Below, in pieces: positions 7,913-17,087 of a stretch of DNA of 64,000 nucleotides. Position 1 is the first letter of the stretch, and each line of letters opens with the position of its first letter. The notes below the pieces were generated by a model. The model did not search any database. It worked only from the letters and a program-made list of their open reading frames with translations, and was not told the origin of the DNA. Position numbers and translations under genes: made by a program. Source of the stretch: an uncultured Pseudokineococcus sp. (GTDB lineage: Bacteria; Actinomycetota; Actinomycetes; Actinomycetales; Quadrisphaeraceae); assembly GCF_947499845.1 (NCBI RefSeq), contig NZ_CANMPM010000005.1:124001-188000 (forward strand), given 5' to 3'.

Positions 7913-9037
7913 TCAGCCGCGGCTCTCGCCCTGCTCGCCCTCGGGGTCGTCGCGCTCCTCGCCGTCGACCGCCGCGTCGTCCGGCGTCGCCTCGCCCTCC
8001 GGCGTCGCCTCGCCCTCCGGCGCGGCCGTCCCCTCCGGCGCGGCCGTCCCCTCCGGTGCGGCGTCGGCGCCCGGCGCCGCAGGGTCCTCGGGCGCCCAGG
8101 GGTGGTCGCGGTCGTCGCCGGAGGCGTCGAGGCCGCGCAGGTAGGCCTCGAGGTCGGCGGCCAGCTCGTCGCCGTCGGGCATCTCGTCGGCCGGCAGCGA
8201 CGGCGCGAGCAGGCCCGGGCCCTCGAGCGCGCGGCCGGCGAGGACGGCGTCGTAGGTGTGCTCCATCGCCGTCACCGCGCTGCGGGTGTCCTCGTCGCCG
8301 GCGACCTGGCGGTCGACCTCGGCGAGGACGTCCTTCGACGCCGCGACGAGCGGCCCCGTCGGCAGCTCGAGGTCGGCCGTCTCGCCGAGGGCCTCCAGCA
8401 GCGCGATGGCGGCCGGCGGGAAGTCCGCCTGCGCGAGGTAGTGCGGCACGTGCGCGGTGAAGCCCACGGTCGGCAGGCCCGCCTGCCCGAGGCGCTGCTC
8501 GAGGAGCGCACCGACGTGGCCCGGCACCTCGACCTCGCCGATCCAGCGCGGGCGCCCCGCGATGAGGGACCGGTCGCTGGCGTGCGGGGTGAGCCCCACG
8601 GGGCGCGTGTGCGGCGCCGCCCAGGGGATGCCGTGCAGGCCCACGACCATGCGCACGTCGAAGCGCTCCGCGAGGAGGCGGACGGCGGCCGTGAAGCGCT
8701 CCCACTGCAGGTCCGGCTCCGGGCCCGACAGCACGAGGAAGGGTCGCCCGCCCTCGTCCCGGACGGCGTGCACGAGGATCTCGGGCATCGTCACGGAGTC
8801 GAAGCGGTCGGTGCGGAAGGTCATGCGCGGCCGGCGGTCGCGGTAGTCGACGAGCTGGTCGGCGTCGAAGCGCGCGACGGGCTCGTTCTCCAGCTCGGCC
8901 AGGAGCGTGCTGACCGCCAGCGAGCTCGCGGACCCGGCGTCGACGAAGCCGCGCAGGGCGTGGACGAGCACGGGCCGCTCGCCGGGGGTGAGGTCGGAGG
9001 TCTCGTAGACCTCGACGAGGTCGTGGGGATCGAGCAT
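7913..9037 (-). CDS. PAC2-family protein
   Basis: Actinobacterial member of the proteasome-assembly-chaperone (PAC2) fold; its cellular partner in bacteria is not established. About 374 residues. The PAC2 core spans roughly 20-290: VLVHALRGFVDAGSASSLA at the start, MPEILVHAVRDEGGRPFLVLSGPEPDLQWERF, VVGLHGIPWAAPHTRP and VGFTAHVPHYLAQADFPPAA. The C-terminal 70 residues are acidic and low-complexity, with tandem AAPEGT/EATPEG repeats encoded by an 18-base repeat. The ATG at 9037 has GGGGAGG 6-7 bases upstream. It is divergent from the SMP-30 gene. Confidence 0.9.
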   Translation of the reverse strand: MLDPHDLVEVYETSDLTPGERPVLVHALRGFVDAGSASSLAVSTLLAELENEPVARFDADQLVDYRDRRPRMTFRTDRFDSVTMPEILVHAVRDEGGRPFLVLSGPEPDLQWERFTAAVRLLAERFDVRMVVGLHGIPWAAPHTRPVGLTPHASDRSLIAGRPRWIGEVEVPGHVGALLEQRLGQAGLPTVGFTAHVPHYLAQADFPPAAIALLEALGETADLELPTGPLVAASKDVLAEVDRQVAGDEDTRSAVTAMEHTYDAVLAGRALEGPGLLAPSLPADEMPDGDELAADLEAYLRGLDASGDDRDHPWAPEDPAAPGADAAPEGTAAPEGTAAPEGEATPEGEATPDDAAVDGEERDDPEGEQGESRG

Positions 9038-9170
9038 GTCCTCCCCAACGCGCGAGGGGCGCTCCTGCATCCCGGCGCCCCTCCCGGGCCGCCCACGTGG
9101 CCCCGGGGACGGGGAGGAGGGCCGCCGCGCGCCCAGGACGCCGAGCCCCCGCGGCGGCACACTCGCGGGC

Positions 9171-10223
9171 ATGACCCCGCCGACCGGAGACCGTGACCCC
9201 CACGACGCCGCCCCCCACGACGACCGGCGCCCCGGCGCCCGCTCGGACGACGTCGAGGCGGGCCGCCCCGACCTCCGCGACCCGGCGGTCGGCCTGCGCC
9301 TGGAGGCCCGGCAGGTCACGTCGCCGCTGGCCCACCACGGCGAGGGCCCGGTGTGGGACGAGCGGGCGGGCGCGCTGCGCTGGGTCGACATGCTCCGCGG
9401 CGACCTGCTCTCGTGGACGCTCCCGGAGGGGTGGGACGGCGAGCGCGCTGCTGACGACGACGTCGAGCGGCACCACCTCGGCGACGTCCTCGCCGTCGTG
9501 CGCCCCCGCGAGCAGGGGGGCTTCGTCGTGGCCCTCGAGCGCTGCCTCGCCCTGCTCGACGAGGGCGACCTGGGCCGCGTCCCGCCGCGCCGCCTGCCCG
9601 ACGTGTGGGACGACCCGACGATCCGCTTCAACGAGGGGGCCTGCGACCCGCAGGGGCGCTTCTACGCGGGGTCGATGGCCTACGACGCCCGCGAGGGCGC
9701 GGCGAGCCTGTACCGCCTCGACCCGGACCACTCGGTGCACGTCGTCCTCGAGGGCCTGACGATCTCCAACGGCCTCGCGTGGTCCCCCGACGGGTCCTGC
9801 GCGTACTACCACGACACGCCCACCCAGCGGCTGTGGCGCCTCGTCGTCGACGACGCCGGCGAGGTCGTCGACCGCCGCGCCCTGTGGGAGACGCCGGAGG
9901 AGAAGGGCGGCCCCGACGGCCTCGCCGTCGACGAGGAGGGCTGCGTGTGGGCGGCCCTCTTCGGCGGCTCGGCGGTCCACCGCATCTCGCCGGACGGGGA
10001 CCTGCTGGCGGTCGTCGACGTCGGCGCCCGCCAGGTCACCGCGTGCGCCTTCGGGGGCCCGGACCTCGCTGACCTCTTCATCACGACGTCGGCCGAGGGC
10101 CTCGAGGAGGCCGAGCCGGGCGCCGACCCGGCCGCCGACCGCGACGACGACCCGCTCGCCGGGGCGCTCTTCACGGTGCGGCCGGGGGTGCGGGGCCTGC
10201 CGGTGCGGCCCTTCGCGGGCTGA
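9171..10223 (+). CDS. SMP-30/gluconolactonase-family lactonase
   Basis: Six-bladed beta-propeller, metal-dependent sugar lactonase that opens aldonolactones; cytoplasmic. The 350-residue product has an acidic N-terminal extension (1-40), then the propeller: LAHHGEGPVWDE (metal-binding Glu), TIRFNEGACDPQGRFYAGSM (metal Asn), LTISNGLAWSPDG (metal Asn) and KGGPDGLAVDEEGCVWAALFGG (metal Asp). The start is ATG 9171, immediately after GCGGGC; no strong ribosome binding site is seen. A role in aldose oxidation fits the nearby xylose gene but is not demonstrated. Confidence 0.9.
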   Translation: MTPPTGDRDPHDAAPHDDRRPGARSDDVEAGRPDLRDPAVGLRLEARQVTSPLAHHGEGPVWDERAGALRWVDMLRGDLLSWTLPEGWDGERAADDDVERHHLGDVLAVVRPREQGGFVVALERCLALLDEGDLGRVPPRRLPDVWDDPTIRFNEGACDPQGRFYAGSMAYDAREGAASLYRLDPDHSVHVVLEGLTISNGLAWSPDGSCAYYHDTPTQRLWRLVVDDAGEVVDRRALWETPEEKGGPDGLAVDEEGCVWAALFGGSAVHRISPDGDLLAVVDVGARQVTACAFGGPDLADLFITTSAEGLEEAEPGADPAADRDDDPLAGALFTVRPGVRGLPVRPFAG

Positions 10224-10446
10224 GGCCCGCGCCCGATCGCGCCGGGGGTCGCGACCGCCGCCCCGTAGGGTGGGCCGGGACGGCCGACGGGTCGGGCGCC
10301 CTCCTCCTGCGGGGCCGCGGGCACGCCCGCGGCCGACCACGGGGGACGGCGGCCGAGGTCCCGGCCGGTGCGCGGCGCCGCCGCGCGCAGCTCCGCACGG
10401 GTCGGGCCCCTCGGGCCCGGCCCACCGACCCGAGAGGCCGGTGCCC
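10224..10446 (+). promoter_or_regulatory. Structured leader of mrp operon
   Basis: A 223-base gap holding the promoter of the mrp operon. It contains a perfect hairpin, GGCCGCGGGC with GCCCGCGGCC (10312-10333), and a second dyad, GGGTCGG near 10400 with CCGACCC near 10427-10433, that runs into the GAGAGG ribosome binding site. I could not match it to a known riboswitch class, including the c-di-AMP and Na+ riboswitches. Confidence 0.35.
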
Positions 10447-13400
10447 GTGATCGCTCTCGTCGGCGCCCACGCCGTGGCCGCGCTCGTCGCGCCCGCCCTC
10501 GTCCGCGTGCTCGGGCGCCGCGCCTTCCTCGTCCTCGCGCTCGTGCCCGCCGCGTCGCTGGTGTGGCTGGTGTCGCTGCTCGTCGGCGGGGGCCCGGGCG
10601 TCGAGCGGGTCGAGGTGGTGCCGTGGGCGCCGTTCCTCGACCTCGAGCTGGCCTTCCGCGTCGACCCCCTGTCGCTCGTCCTGGGCCTGCTCGTCACGGG
10701 CGTCGGCGCGCTCGTCCTCGCCTACTGCACGTCGTACTTCGACGACGACGAGGAGGGCCTCGGCCGCTTCGCCGGCGTCCTCGTCGCCTTCGCGGGGGCG
10801 ATGCTCGGCCTCGTCCTCGCCGACGACGTCCTGCTCCTGTACGTCATGTGGGAGCTGACGACCGTCTTCTCGTACCTGCTCGTCGGCCACCTCACGGAGC
10901 AGCGCGCGAGCCGGCTGGCGGCCATGCGGGCGCTCGTCGTCACGACCTTCGGCGGGCTCGCGATGCTCGTCGGCCTCGTCGTCCTGGCCGAGCGGGCGAG
11001 CACCTACCGCCTCTCGGAGCTCGTCGCGGACCCGCCCGTCGTCGACGCGGCCACCACGACGGGGCTCGTCCTCGTCCTCGTGGGCGCGCTGTCGAAGTCC
11101 GCGATCTGGCCCTTCTCGCTGTGGCTGCCGAGCGCCATGGCCGCGCCGACCCCCGTCAGCGCCTACCTGCACGCCGCGGCGATGGTGAAGGCGGGCGTGT
11201 ACCTCCTCGCCCGGCTGGCCCCCGGCTTCGCCGACGACCCCGCCTGGCACCCGGTCGTCCTCGGCCTCGGCGGCGTGACGATGCTCGTCGGCGGCTGGCG
11301 GGCGCTGCGCCAGTACGACCTCAAGCTCCTGCTCGCCTACGGGACCGTGAGCCAGCTGGGCTTCATGACCGTCGTCGTGGGCCTCGGCGGGCCCGACGGC
11401 GCCCTGGCCGGCCTGGCGCTCGTCTGCGCCCACGCGCTCTTCAAGTCGACCCTCTTCCTCTCGGTCGGGGCCATCGACCACGCCACGGGCACGCGTGACC
11501 TGCGCCAGCTCTCGGGCGTCCCGCGCCGGCTGCCCGTCGTCACGGCCGCCGCGCTCCTGGCCGCGGCGTCGATGGCCGGCGTCACACCGCTGGCCGGCTT
11601 CGCGGCCAAGGAGTCGGCCTTCGACGCCCTGCTCCACCGGCCGGAGGGGTGGGCGACGGCGGCGCTCGTCGTCGTCGTGCTCGGCTCGGGGCTCACGGCC
11701 GGCTACACGATCCGCTTCTGCTGGGGCGCCTTCGCCGCCAAGGGCCGCGAGCCCTCGTCGGCGCACGGCGTCGGGCTCGGCCTCAACGCGGTGCCGGCGG
11801 TCCTGGCCCTCGGCGGCCTCGCCGTCGGCCTGGCCACCGGCCCGTGGGAGGCGCTGCTGGCCCCCTACGCCGAGAGCACCGGCGGCGAGCCGGAGGTGCA
11901 CCTGCAGGCCTGGTACGGCCTGTCGCCGGCCTTCGGGCTCAGCGTCGCGTCCCTGGCCCTCGGCGCCGCCCTCTTCGCCGCCCGCCGCGCCGTCCTGCGG
12001 GTGCAGGCGGCCGCGCCCGTCCTCGTCGACACCGAGCGGGGCTACGCGCGCCTCGTCCGCCTCACCGAGCGCCTGGCCGTCGAGGCCACGGGCGCCACGC
12101 AGCGCGGCTCGCTGCCCGCCTACCTGGCCATCATCTTCACGGTGCTCGTCGTCGGGCCCGGCCTCGCCGCGGCCCTCTCGGGCGCGTGGGACGTGCGCGT
12201 GCGCTGGTGGGACACGCCCGCGCAGCTCGCGGTCGCCGTCGTCGTCGCCGCGGCGGCGGTCGCGACGACGCGCTCGCGGCGGCGGCTCAAGGCGGCCGTG
12301 CTGCTCGGCGTCACCGGGTACGGGACGGCGCTGCTCTTCGCCCTCCACGGCGCACCGGACCTGGCCCTCACCCAGGTCCTCGTCGAGACGGTGAGCCTCG
12401 TCGTCTTCGTCCTCGTGCTGCGCCGCCTGCCCCCCTACTTCTCCGACCGGCCGCTGCGGCGCAGCCGCTTCCTGCGCGCCGGGCTCGCGGTGGCCGTGGG
12501 CGCCGCGGTGAGCGCCGCCGGTGTCGTCGCGGCGGGCGCCCGCACCGCCGTCCCCGTCTCCGAGCCGTTCCCCGACCTGGCCTACGACGAGGGCGGGGGC
12601 CGCAACGTCGTCAACGTGATCCTCGTCGACATCCGCGCGTGGGACACCGTCGGCGAGCTGTCGGTGCTGCTCGTGGCCGCCACCGGCGTCGCGAGCCTCG
12701 TCTTCCTCGGCCGCCGCTTCGGCCACCTCGACGTGGAGGAGGGGCGCGAGGCCGCCGTCGTGCCCGCCGCCTCCTTCCCCTCCGCCCGGGCGGCCCGCGC
12801 GGCCGCGGCGCTCGCCTCGCCCCCCGGCGCGGCTGCGGGCGACGGCGGGGGGCCGGGGCGCGGCGGGAGCGACGGCGCGGACGACGACGCCGAGCCGCCG
12901 GACGCGGGCGTGCCGGACGCCCGCGAGGAGTCGGCCCCCCGCAGCTGGACGCGCACGGCGCCGTCCCTGCCCGCGGAGCGGCGCTCGGTCATCTTCGAGA
13001 CGGTCACGCGGCTGACCTTCCACACCGTCGTGCTCTTCTCGCTCTACCTGCTCTTCGCCGGGCACAACCAGCCCGGCGGCGGCTTCGCCGGAGGGCTCGT
13101 GGCGGGCCTCGCGCTCATGGTCCGCTACCTGTCCGGGGGCCGGCGCGAGCTCGACCGCGCGGCGCCCGTGCCCGCGGGCCTCCTCCTCGGCTCGGGCCTC
13201 TTCCTGTCCGCCGGCGTCGGCCTGGCCGCGGCGCTGCTCGGGTACACGCCGCTGCAGAGCGCGGTGCGCGACCTCGAGGTGCCCGTCCTCGGCGAGGTGC
13301 ACCTCATCACGGCCCTGTTCTTCGACCTGGGGGTCTACCTGCTCGTCATCGGCCTCGTCCTCGACGTCCTGCGCAGCCTCGGCGGCGGCGTCGACGCCCA

Positions 13401-13608
13401 CATCGAGGCGGACGCCGAGGAGGGCCGCGCGACGGCCGCGCTGTCGGTCTCCGGCCCGCTCGCCGGGTCCGGGGTCGCCCCGGGGCCCGACGGCGCGGCC
13501 GGTGCGGCAGGGGCGCAGCCCGACCGCGAGGAGGTCGTGCGCGCCGCCGCGGCGCCGGGCCGGGGCCCGGGTGGTGCCGGCGACGACGCGGGGGAGGGGC
13601 GCTCGTGA
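10447..13608 (+). CDS. mrpA: Mrp Na+/H+ antiporter subunit A (A-B fusion)
   Basis: Largest subunit of the Mrp cation/proton antiporter, related to complex I subunit NuoL; membrane. About 1053 residues. Residues 1-780 are MrpA with the proton-conducting core (VMWELTTVFSYLLVGH, ALSKSAIWPFSLWLPSAMAAPTPVSAYLHAA, LLAYGTVSQLGFM). A low-complexity Asp/Gly/Ala linker follows, and the last about 220 residues are an MnhB domain (TFHTVVLFSLYLLFAGHNQPGGGFAGGLVAGLALMVRYL). This A-B fusion is normal for actinobacteria, so no separate mrpB is expected. GTG 10447 is 9 bases from GAGAGG; GTG 10441 is an alternative. The stop overlaps mrpC. Confidence 0.96.
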   Translation: MIALVGAHAVAALVAPALVRVLGRRAFLVLALVPAASLVWLVSLLVGGGPGVERVEVVPWAPFLDLELAFRVDPLSLVLGLLVTGVGALVLAYCTSYFDDDEEGLGRFAGVLVAFAGAMLGLVLADDVLLLYVMWELTTVFSYLLVGHLTEQRASRLAAMRALVVTTFGGLAMLVGLVVLAERASTYRLSELVADPPVVDAATTTGLVLVLVGALSKSAIWPFSLWLPSAMAAPTPVSAYLHAAAMVKAGVYLLARLAPGFADDPAWHPVVLGLGGVTMLVGGWRALRQYDLKLLLAYGTVSQLGFMTVVVGLGGPDGALAGLALVCAHALFKSTLFLSVGAIDHATGTRDLRQLSGVPRRLPVVTAAALLAAASMAGVTPLAGFAAKESAFDALLHRPEGWATAALVVVVLGSGLTAGYTIRFCWGAFAAKGREPSSAHGVGLGLNAVPAVLALGGLAVGLATGPWEALLAPYAESTGGEPEVHLQAWYGLSPAFGLSVASLALGAALFAARRAVLRVQAAAPVLVDTERGYARLVRLTERLAVEATGATQRGSLPAYLAIIFTVLVVGPGLAAALSGAWDVRVRWWDTPAQLAVAVVVAAAAVATTRSRRRLKAAVLLGVTGYGTALLFALHGAPDLALTQVLVETVSLVVFVLVLRRLPPYFSDRPLRRSRFLRAGLAVAVGAAVSAAGVVAAGARTAVPVSEPFPDLAYDEGGGRNVVNVILVDIRAWDTVGELSVLLVAATGVASLVFLGRRFGHLDVEEGREAAVVPAASFPSARAARAAAALASPPGAAAGDGGGPGRGGSDGADDDAEPPDAGVPDAREESAPRSWTRTAPSLPAERRSVIFETVTRLTFHTVVLFSLYLLFAGHNQPGGGFAGGLVAGLALMVRYLSGGRRELDRAAPVPAGLLLGSGLFLSAGVGLAAALLGYTPLQSAVRDLEVPVLGEVHLITALFFDLGVYLLVIGLVLDVLRSLGGGVDAHIEADAEEGRATAALSVSGPLAGSGVAPGPDGAAGAAGAQPDREEVVRAAAAPGRGPGGAGDDAGEGRS

Positions 13609-14138
13609 GTCCGGCGCTGGTCCTCGTCGCCGTCGTCTTCGTGCTCGTGGCGACGGGCGTCTACCTGGTCCTCGAGCGGAGCCTCACGCGCGTGCTCGTC
13701 GGCGTCATCCTCATGAGCAACGGCATCAACGTGCTCTTCCTCGTCGCCAGCGGGGCCGCCGGGGAGCCGGCGCTCGTGGGCAGCGCCGAGCCGGCGCGGA
13801 TGAGCGACCCGCTGCCGCAGGCGATGGTGCTGACGGCCATCGTCATCACGCTCGGGCTCACGGCCTTCCTGCTCGCCATGGCCTACCGCAGCTGGCAGCT
13901 GCACGGGCACGACGAGGTGCAGGACGACGTCGAGGACCGGCAGGTCCGGGGCCGCGCCGTGCGCGACGAGACCTCCGGCAGCTACGACCCGGACGACGAG
14001 GAGGCCCCCGTGGAGGAGCGCTCGGAGGACCGCCGGCGGGCCCACGCGAGCCCCTCGCCCCGCGACCCCTCTCCCCACGACCGGGCGCCCGACGACGGCC
14101 CGCGCCGGGCCGCGCAGCGGCGGGAGGAGGGCCCGTGA
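13605..14138 (+). CDS. mrpC: Mrp antiporter subunit C
   Basis: NuoK-like three-helix membrane subunit of the Mrp Na+/H+ antiporter. The 177-residue product has the conserved core in residues 1-105 (VLERSLTRVLVGVILMSNGINVLFL and DPLPQAMVLTAIVITLGLTAFLLAMAYR), followed by an unusually long, charged, Asp/Arg-rich cytoplasmic tail of about 70 residues with no recognised motif. Bacillus MrpC is about 113 aa. The start GTG overlaps the mrpA stop as GTGA, and its stop overlaps mrpD the same way. Confidence 0.95.
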   Translation: MSPALVLVAVVFVLVATGVYLVLERSLTRVLVGVILMSNGINVLFLVASGAAGEPALVGSAEPARMSDPLPQAMVLTAIVITLGLTAFLLAMAYRSWQLHGHDEVQDDVEDRQVRGRAVRDETSGSYDPDDEEAPVEERSEDRRRAHASPSPRDPSPHDRAPDDGPRRAAQRREEGP

Positions 14139-16003
14139 GCGGCGTCGGGGCCCTCGCCGCCGCCCTCCCGCACCTGCTCGCCCTCGGCGCCGACGACGCC
14201 CCCACGGGTCCGCAGGGCCTGGGGCTGCGCGCCACGCAGGGCCAGGTGCTCGAGTGGCCGACGCTCGTGCCGCTGCCCGTCCTCGTGCCCCTCGTGGCCG
14301 CGGGTCTCGCGCTGGCGCTGGCGCGGCACCGCAGGGCGCAGGCCGCCGTCAGCACCGTCGCGCTCTCGGTCGTCCTCGCCACGTCCGTGGCGATGCTCCT
14401 CGCGGTGCAGGACGTCGGGACCCTCGTCGTCACGGTGGGCGGGTGGCCGGCCGCCAGCGGCATCTCGCTCGTCGCCGACCAGCTGTCCACCCTCATGCTC
14501 AGCGTCTCGAGCGCCGTGACCCTCGGCGTCCTCGTGTACTCGGTGGCGCAGGGCGCCGCGGACGGGGACGACGGCGCGCCCGTCGCGATCTTCCACCCGA
14601 CCTACCTCGTGCTGTCCGCGGGCGTCTCCAACGCCTTCCTCTCCGGCGACCTGTTCAACCTCTACGTCGGCTTCGAGATGCTGCTCGCGGCGAGCTTCGT
14701 GCTGCTCACCCTCGGCGGCACCAGCGCCCGCATCCGCGCGGGGTCGACCTACGTCGTCGTGAGCATCGCCAGCTCGCTCGTCTTCCTCGCCGCCATCGCG
14801 CTGGTCTACGCGGCCACCGGCACGGCCAACCTCGCCCAGCTGCCCGAGCGCCTCGACGCCCTCGACGACGGCGTGCGCCTCGCCCTCCAGCTGGCGCTGC
14901 TCGTGGCCTTCGGCATCAAGGCGGCGGTCTTCCCGCTGTCGGCGTGGCTGCCCGACTCCTACCCGACGGCGCCCGCCCCGGTCACGGCCGTCTTCGCCGG
15001 CCTGCTCACCAAGGTCGGCGTCTACGCCATCATCCGCACCCAGACCCTGCTGTTCCCCGAGGGCCGCCTCGACGACCTCCTGCTCGTCGTCGCCCTCGCC
15101 ACGATGGTCGTCGGGATCCTCGGCGCCGTGGCGCAGAGCGACGTCAAGCGCCTGCTGTCCTTCACGCTCGTCAGCCACATCGGCTACATGGTCTTCGGCA
15201 TCGCCGTCGGCTCGGTCGCCGGCCTCGCCTCGGCGATCTTCTACGTCGTCCACCACATCACCGTGCAGACGACCCTCTTCCTCGTGCTGGGCCTCGTCGA
15301 GCGGCGGGGCGGCTCGACGTCGATGGACCACCTGGGCGGCATGGCCAAGCTGTCGCCGCTGCTCGGCGTCCTCTTCTTCGTGCCGGCGATGAACCTCGCG
15401 GGCATCCCGCCCCTGTCGGGCTTCCTCGGCAAGGTCGGGCTCATCCAGGCGGGCGTGGCCGACGGAGGGGTCCTGCCGCTGGTGCTCGTCGGCGGCAGCG
15501 TCGTCACGAGCCTGCTCACCCTCTACGCCGTCGCCAAGGCGTGGAACCGCGCCTTCTGGAGCCGGCCGGCGACGGTGGGCCGCGAGGAGGAGACCCGCTC
15601 GGACGACGACGAGGCGCCCGACGCGGCGACGACGCTGTCCGGCGTCGGCGAGGTGAGCCAGCGGCAGGACGCCGTGGAGCGGGCGCAGGGCGTCTCGGCC
15701 CTCGCCACGGAGGAGGACGACGAGGCCGCCGCCGCGGGCGCGCTCACCGGCGCCGCCGTCGACCCCGAGCGCACCCCCGTCGAGATGACGCGCGTGCCCC
15801 GCGGGATGGTCGCCCCGACGGCGGCGCTCGTGGCGCTGGGCCTGTCCCTCACCGTGCTGGCGGGGCCGCTGCTGCGCGTCGCCGAGGACTCGGCGCTCGA
15901 GCTCGACCAGCGCCAGCCCTACGTCCGCGCCGTCCTCGGGCAGGCGGCGGCCGACCGCGTCGCGCCGACGACACAGGTCGGCCCGGCGGGGGGCTCGCGG
16001 TGA
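14135..16003 (+). CDS. mrpD: Mrp antiporter subunit D
   Basis: NuoM/N-like proton-conducting membrane subunit of the Mrp antiporter. The 622-residue product has about 14 helices and conserved blocks: NLYVGFEMLLAASFVLLTLGG, ALLVAFGIKAAVFPLSAWLPDSYPTAPAPVTAVFAGLLTKVGVYAI (containing the key Lys residues) and VKRLLSFTLVSHIGYMVFGI. It is about 100 residues longer than Bacillus MrpD because of a hydrophilic Asp/Glu/Ala-rich insert between the last helices (about residues 480-550). GTGA overlaps join it to mrpC and mrpE. Confidence 0.96.
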   Translation: MSGVGALAAALPHLLALGADDAPTGPQGLGLRATQGQVLEWPTLVPLPVLVPLVAAGLALALARHRRAQAAVSTVALSVVLATSVAMLLAVQDVGTLVVTVGGWPAASGISLVADQLSTLMLSVSSAVTLGVLVYSVAQGAADGDDGAPVAIFHPTYLVLSAGVSNAFLSGDLFNLYVGFEMLLAASFVLLTLGGTSARIRAGSTYVVVSIASSLVFLAAIALVYAATGTANLAQLPERLDALDDGVRLALQLALLVAFGIKAAVFPLSAWLPDSYPTAPAPVTAVFAGLLTKVGVYAIIRTQTLLFPEGRLDDLLLVVALATMVVGILGAVAQSDVKRLLSFTLVSHIGYMVFGIAVGSVAGLASAIFYVVHHITVQTTLFLVLGLVERRGGSTSMDHLGGMAKLSPLLGVLFFVPAMNLAGIPPLSGFLGKVGLIQAGVADGGVLPLVLVGGSVVTSLLTLYAVAKAWNRAFWSRPATVGREEETRSDDDEAPDAATTLSGVGEVSQRQDAVERAQGVSALATEEDDEAAAAGALTGAAVDPERTPVEMTRVPRGMVAPTAALVALGLSLTVLAGPLLRVAEDSALELDQRQPYVRAVLGQAAADRVAPTTQVGPAGGSR

Positions 16004-16773
16004 CCCGCGCGCGCCGCGCGGTCGTCCAGTGGCCCGTCCTCGTCTGGACGGCCCTCGTCTGGGTGCTGCTGTGGGGCGACCTGTCGGTGGCCAACGTGCT
16101 CGCGGGCGCCGTGCTCGGCCTGCTCGTCGTCCTCGTCTTCCCCCAGCCGCCGGTGCGCTTCCCCGGCGCGGTGCGCCCGGGGCCGGTCCTGCGCCTGCTG
16201 CTGACCTTCGCCCTCGACGTCGTCCGCGCGTCGCTGCAGGTGGCCGCCCTCGTGCTGAGCCGGCGCACCCCGACGAGCTCGGTGCTCGAGGTGCACCTGC
16301 GCACGGCGAGCCTCGCGCACCTCACCGCCACGGCCGAGCTCATCTCGCTCGTGCCCGGCAGCGTCGTCGTCGAGGTGCGGCCGGGCACGCAGAGCCTCTT
16401 CGTGCACGTCATCGACACCCCGGACGCCGCCGCGGCGGAGCGGGAGCGGGCGGGGGTGCTGCGCGTGGAGGAGCGGGTCGTGCGGGCGTTCGGGACCGCC
16501 GAGGAGGTCGCCGACGTCGAGCGGGGCGACGCCACCGGCCGCGGCCGGCACCCGCGGCCGCCGGTGCGCCGCCGCGTCGTCGAGGGCGGCGCCCGCGCGG
16601 GCCGCTCGCCGCGGCCGGGCGAGCCCGTGCACGAGGTGGGCGAGCCCGGCGAGGACTCCGCGCGCCGCGAGGCGCCCGACGACGCCGCGGCGGCGGCCGC
16701 GACGCAGGAGGACGTGGAGGCGGGCCGGGGCAGGAGCAGCGGGAGCACGGGCAGAGGCGAGGAGGAGCGGTGA
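16000..16773 (+). CDS. mrpE: Mrp antiporter subunit E
   Basis: MrpE (CPA subunit E) supports assembly and activity of the antiporter complex; membrane-associated. The 257-residue product has two to three N-terminal helices (WPVLVWTALVWVLLWGDLSVANVLAGAVLGLLVVLVF), the conserved ALVLSRRTPTSSVLEVHLRT region and the LTATAELISLVPGSVVVEV motif. The C-terminal 110 residues are a hydrophilic Arg/Glu/Ala-rich extension absent from the usual 160-aa protein. The start is GTG in a GTGA overlap with mrpD. Confidence 0.94.
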   Translation: MTRARRAVVQWPVLVWTALVWVLLWGDLSVANVLAGAVLGLLVVLVFPQPPVRFPGAVRPGPVLRLLLTFALDVVRASLQVAALVLSRRTPTSSVLEVHLRTASLAHLTATAELISLVPGSVVVEVRPGTQSLFVHVIDTPDAAAAERERAGVLRVEERVVRAFGTAEEVADVERGDATGRGRHPRPPVRRRVVEGGARAGRSPRPGEPVHEVGEPGEDSARREAPDDAAAAAATQEDVEAGRGRSSGSTGRGEEER

Positions 16774-17087
16774 CCGGGGTGCTGGAGGGGCTGGGCCTGG
16801 GCGGGGCGTCGGTCGGCGGCGGCTGGTCGGGGGTGCTCGTGCTGCTGGCCGGGGCGGCCCTCCTGGTCGCCGGGCTGTGCGTGCTCGTGCGCGCGGTCGT
16901 GGGGCCGACGGTCCTCGACCGCGTGGTGGCGCTCGACGCGCTCGTCGTCGTCCTCGTCGCCGCCTTCGGGCTGCAGGCGGCCGTGACCCGCAGCACCGCG
17001 ACGCTGCCGGTACTCGTCGTGCTCGCCCTCGTCGGGTTCGTCGGGTCGGTCTCGGTGGCGCGCTTCGCCGCGAAGGAGACCCGGTGA
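16770..17087 (+). CDS. mrpF: Mrp antiporter subunit F
   Basis: Small three-helix membrane subunit of the Mrp antiporter; MrpF relatives also move bile salts and other substrates in some bacteria. The 105-residue product has the family core VRAVVGPTVLDRVVALDALVVVLVAAFGLQAAVTRS, where the conserved DRVVALD motif lies between helices 1 and 2, and ends in VGSVSVARFAAKE. The start is GTG within a GTGA overlap, preceded by GGAGGAG at the end of mrpE. Confidence 0.95.
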   Translation: MTGVLEGLGLGGASVGGGWSGVLVLLAGAALLVAGLCVLVRAVVGPTVLDRVVALDALVVVLVAAFGLQAAVTRSTATLPVLVVLALVGFVGSVSVARFAAKETR

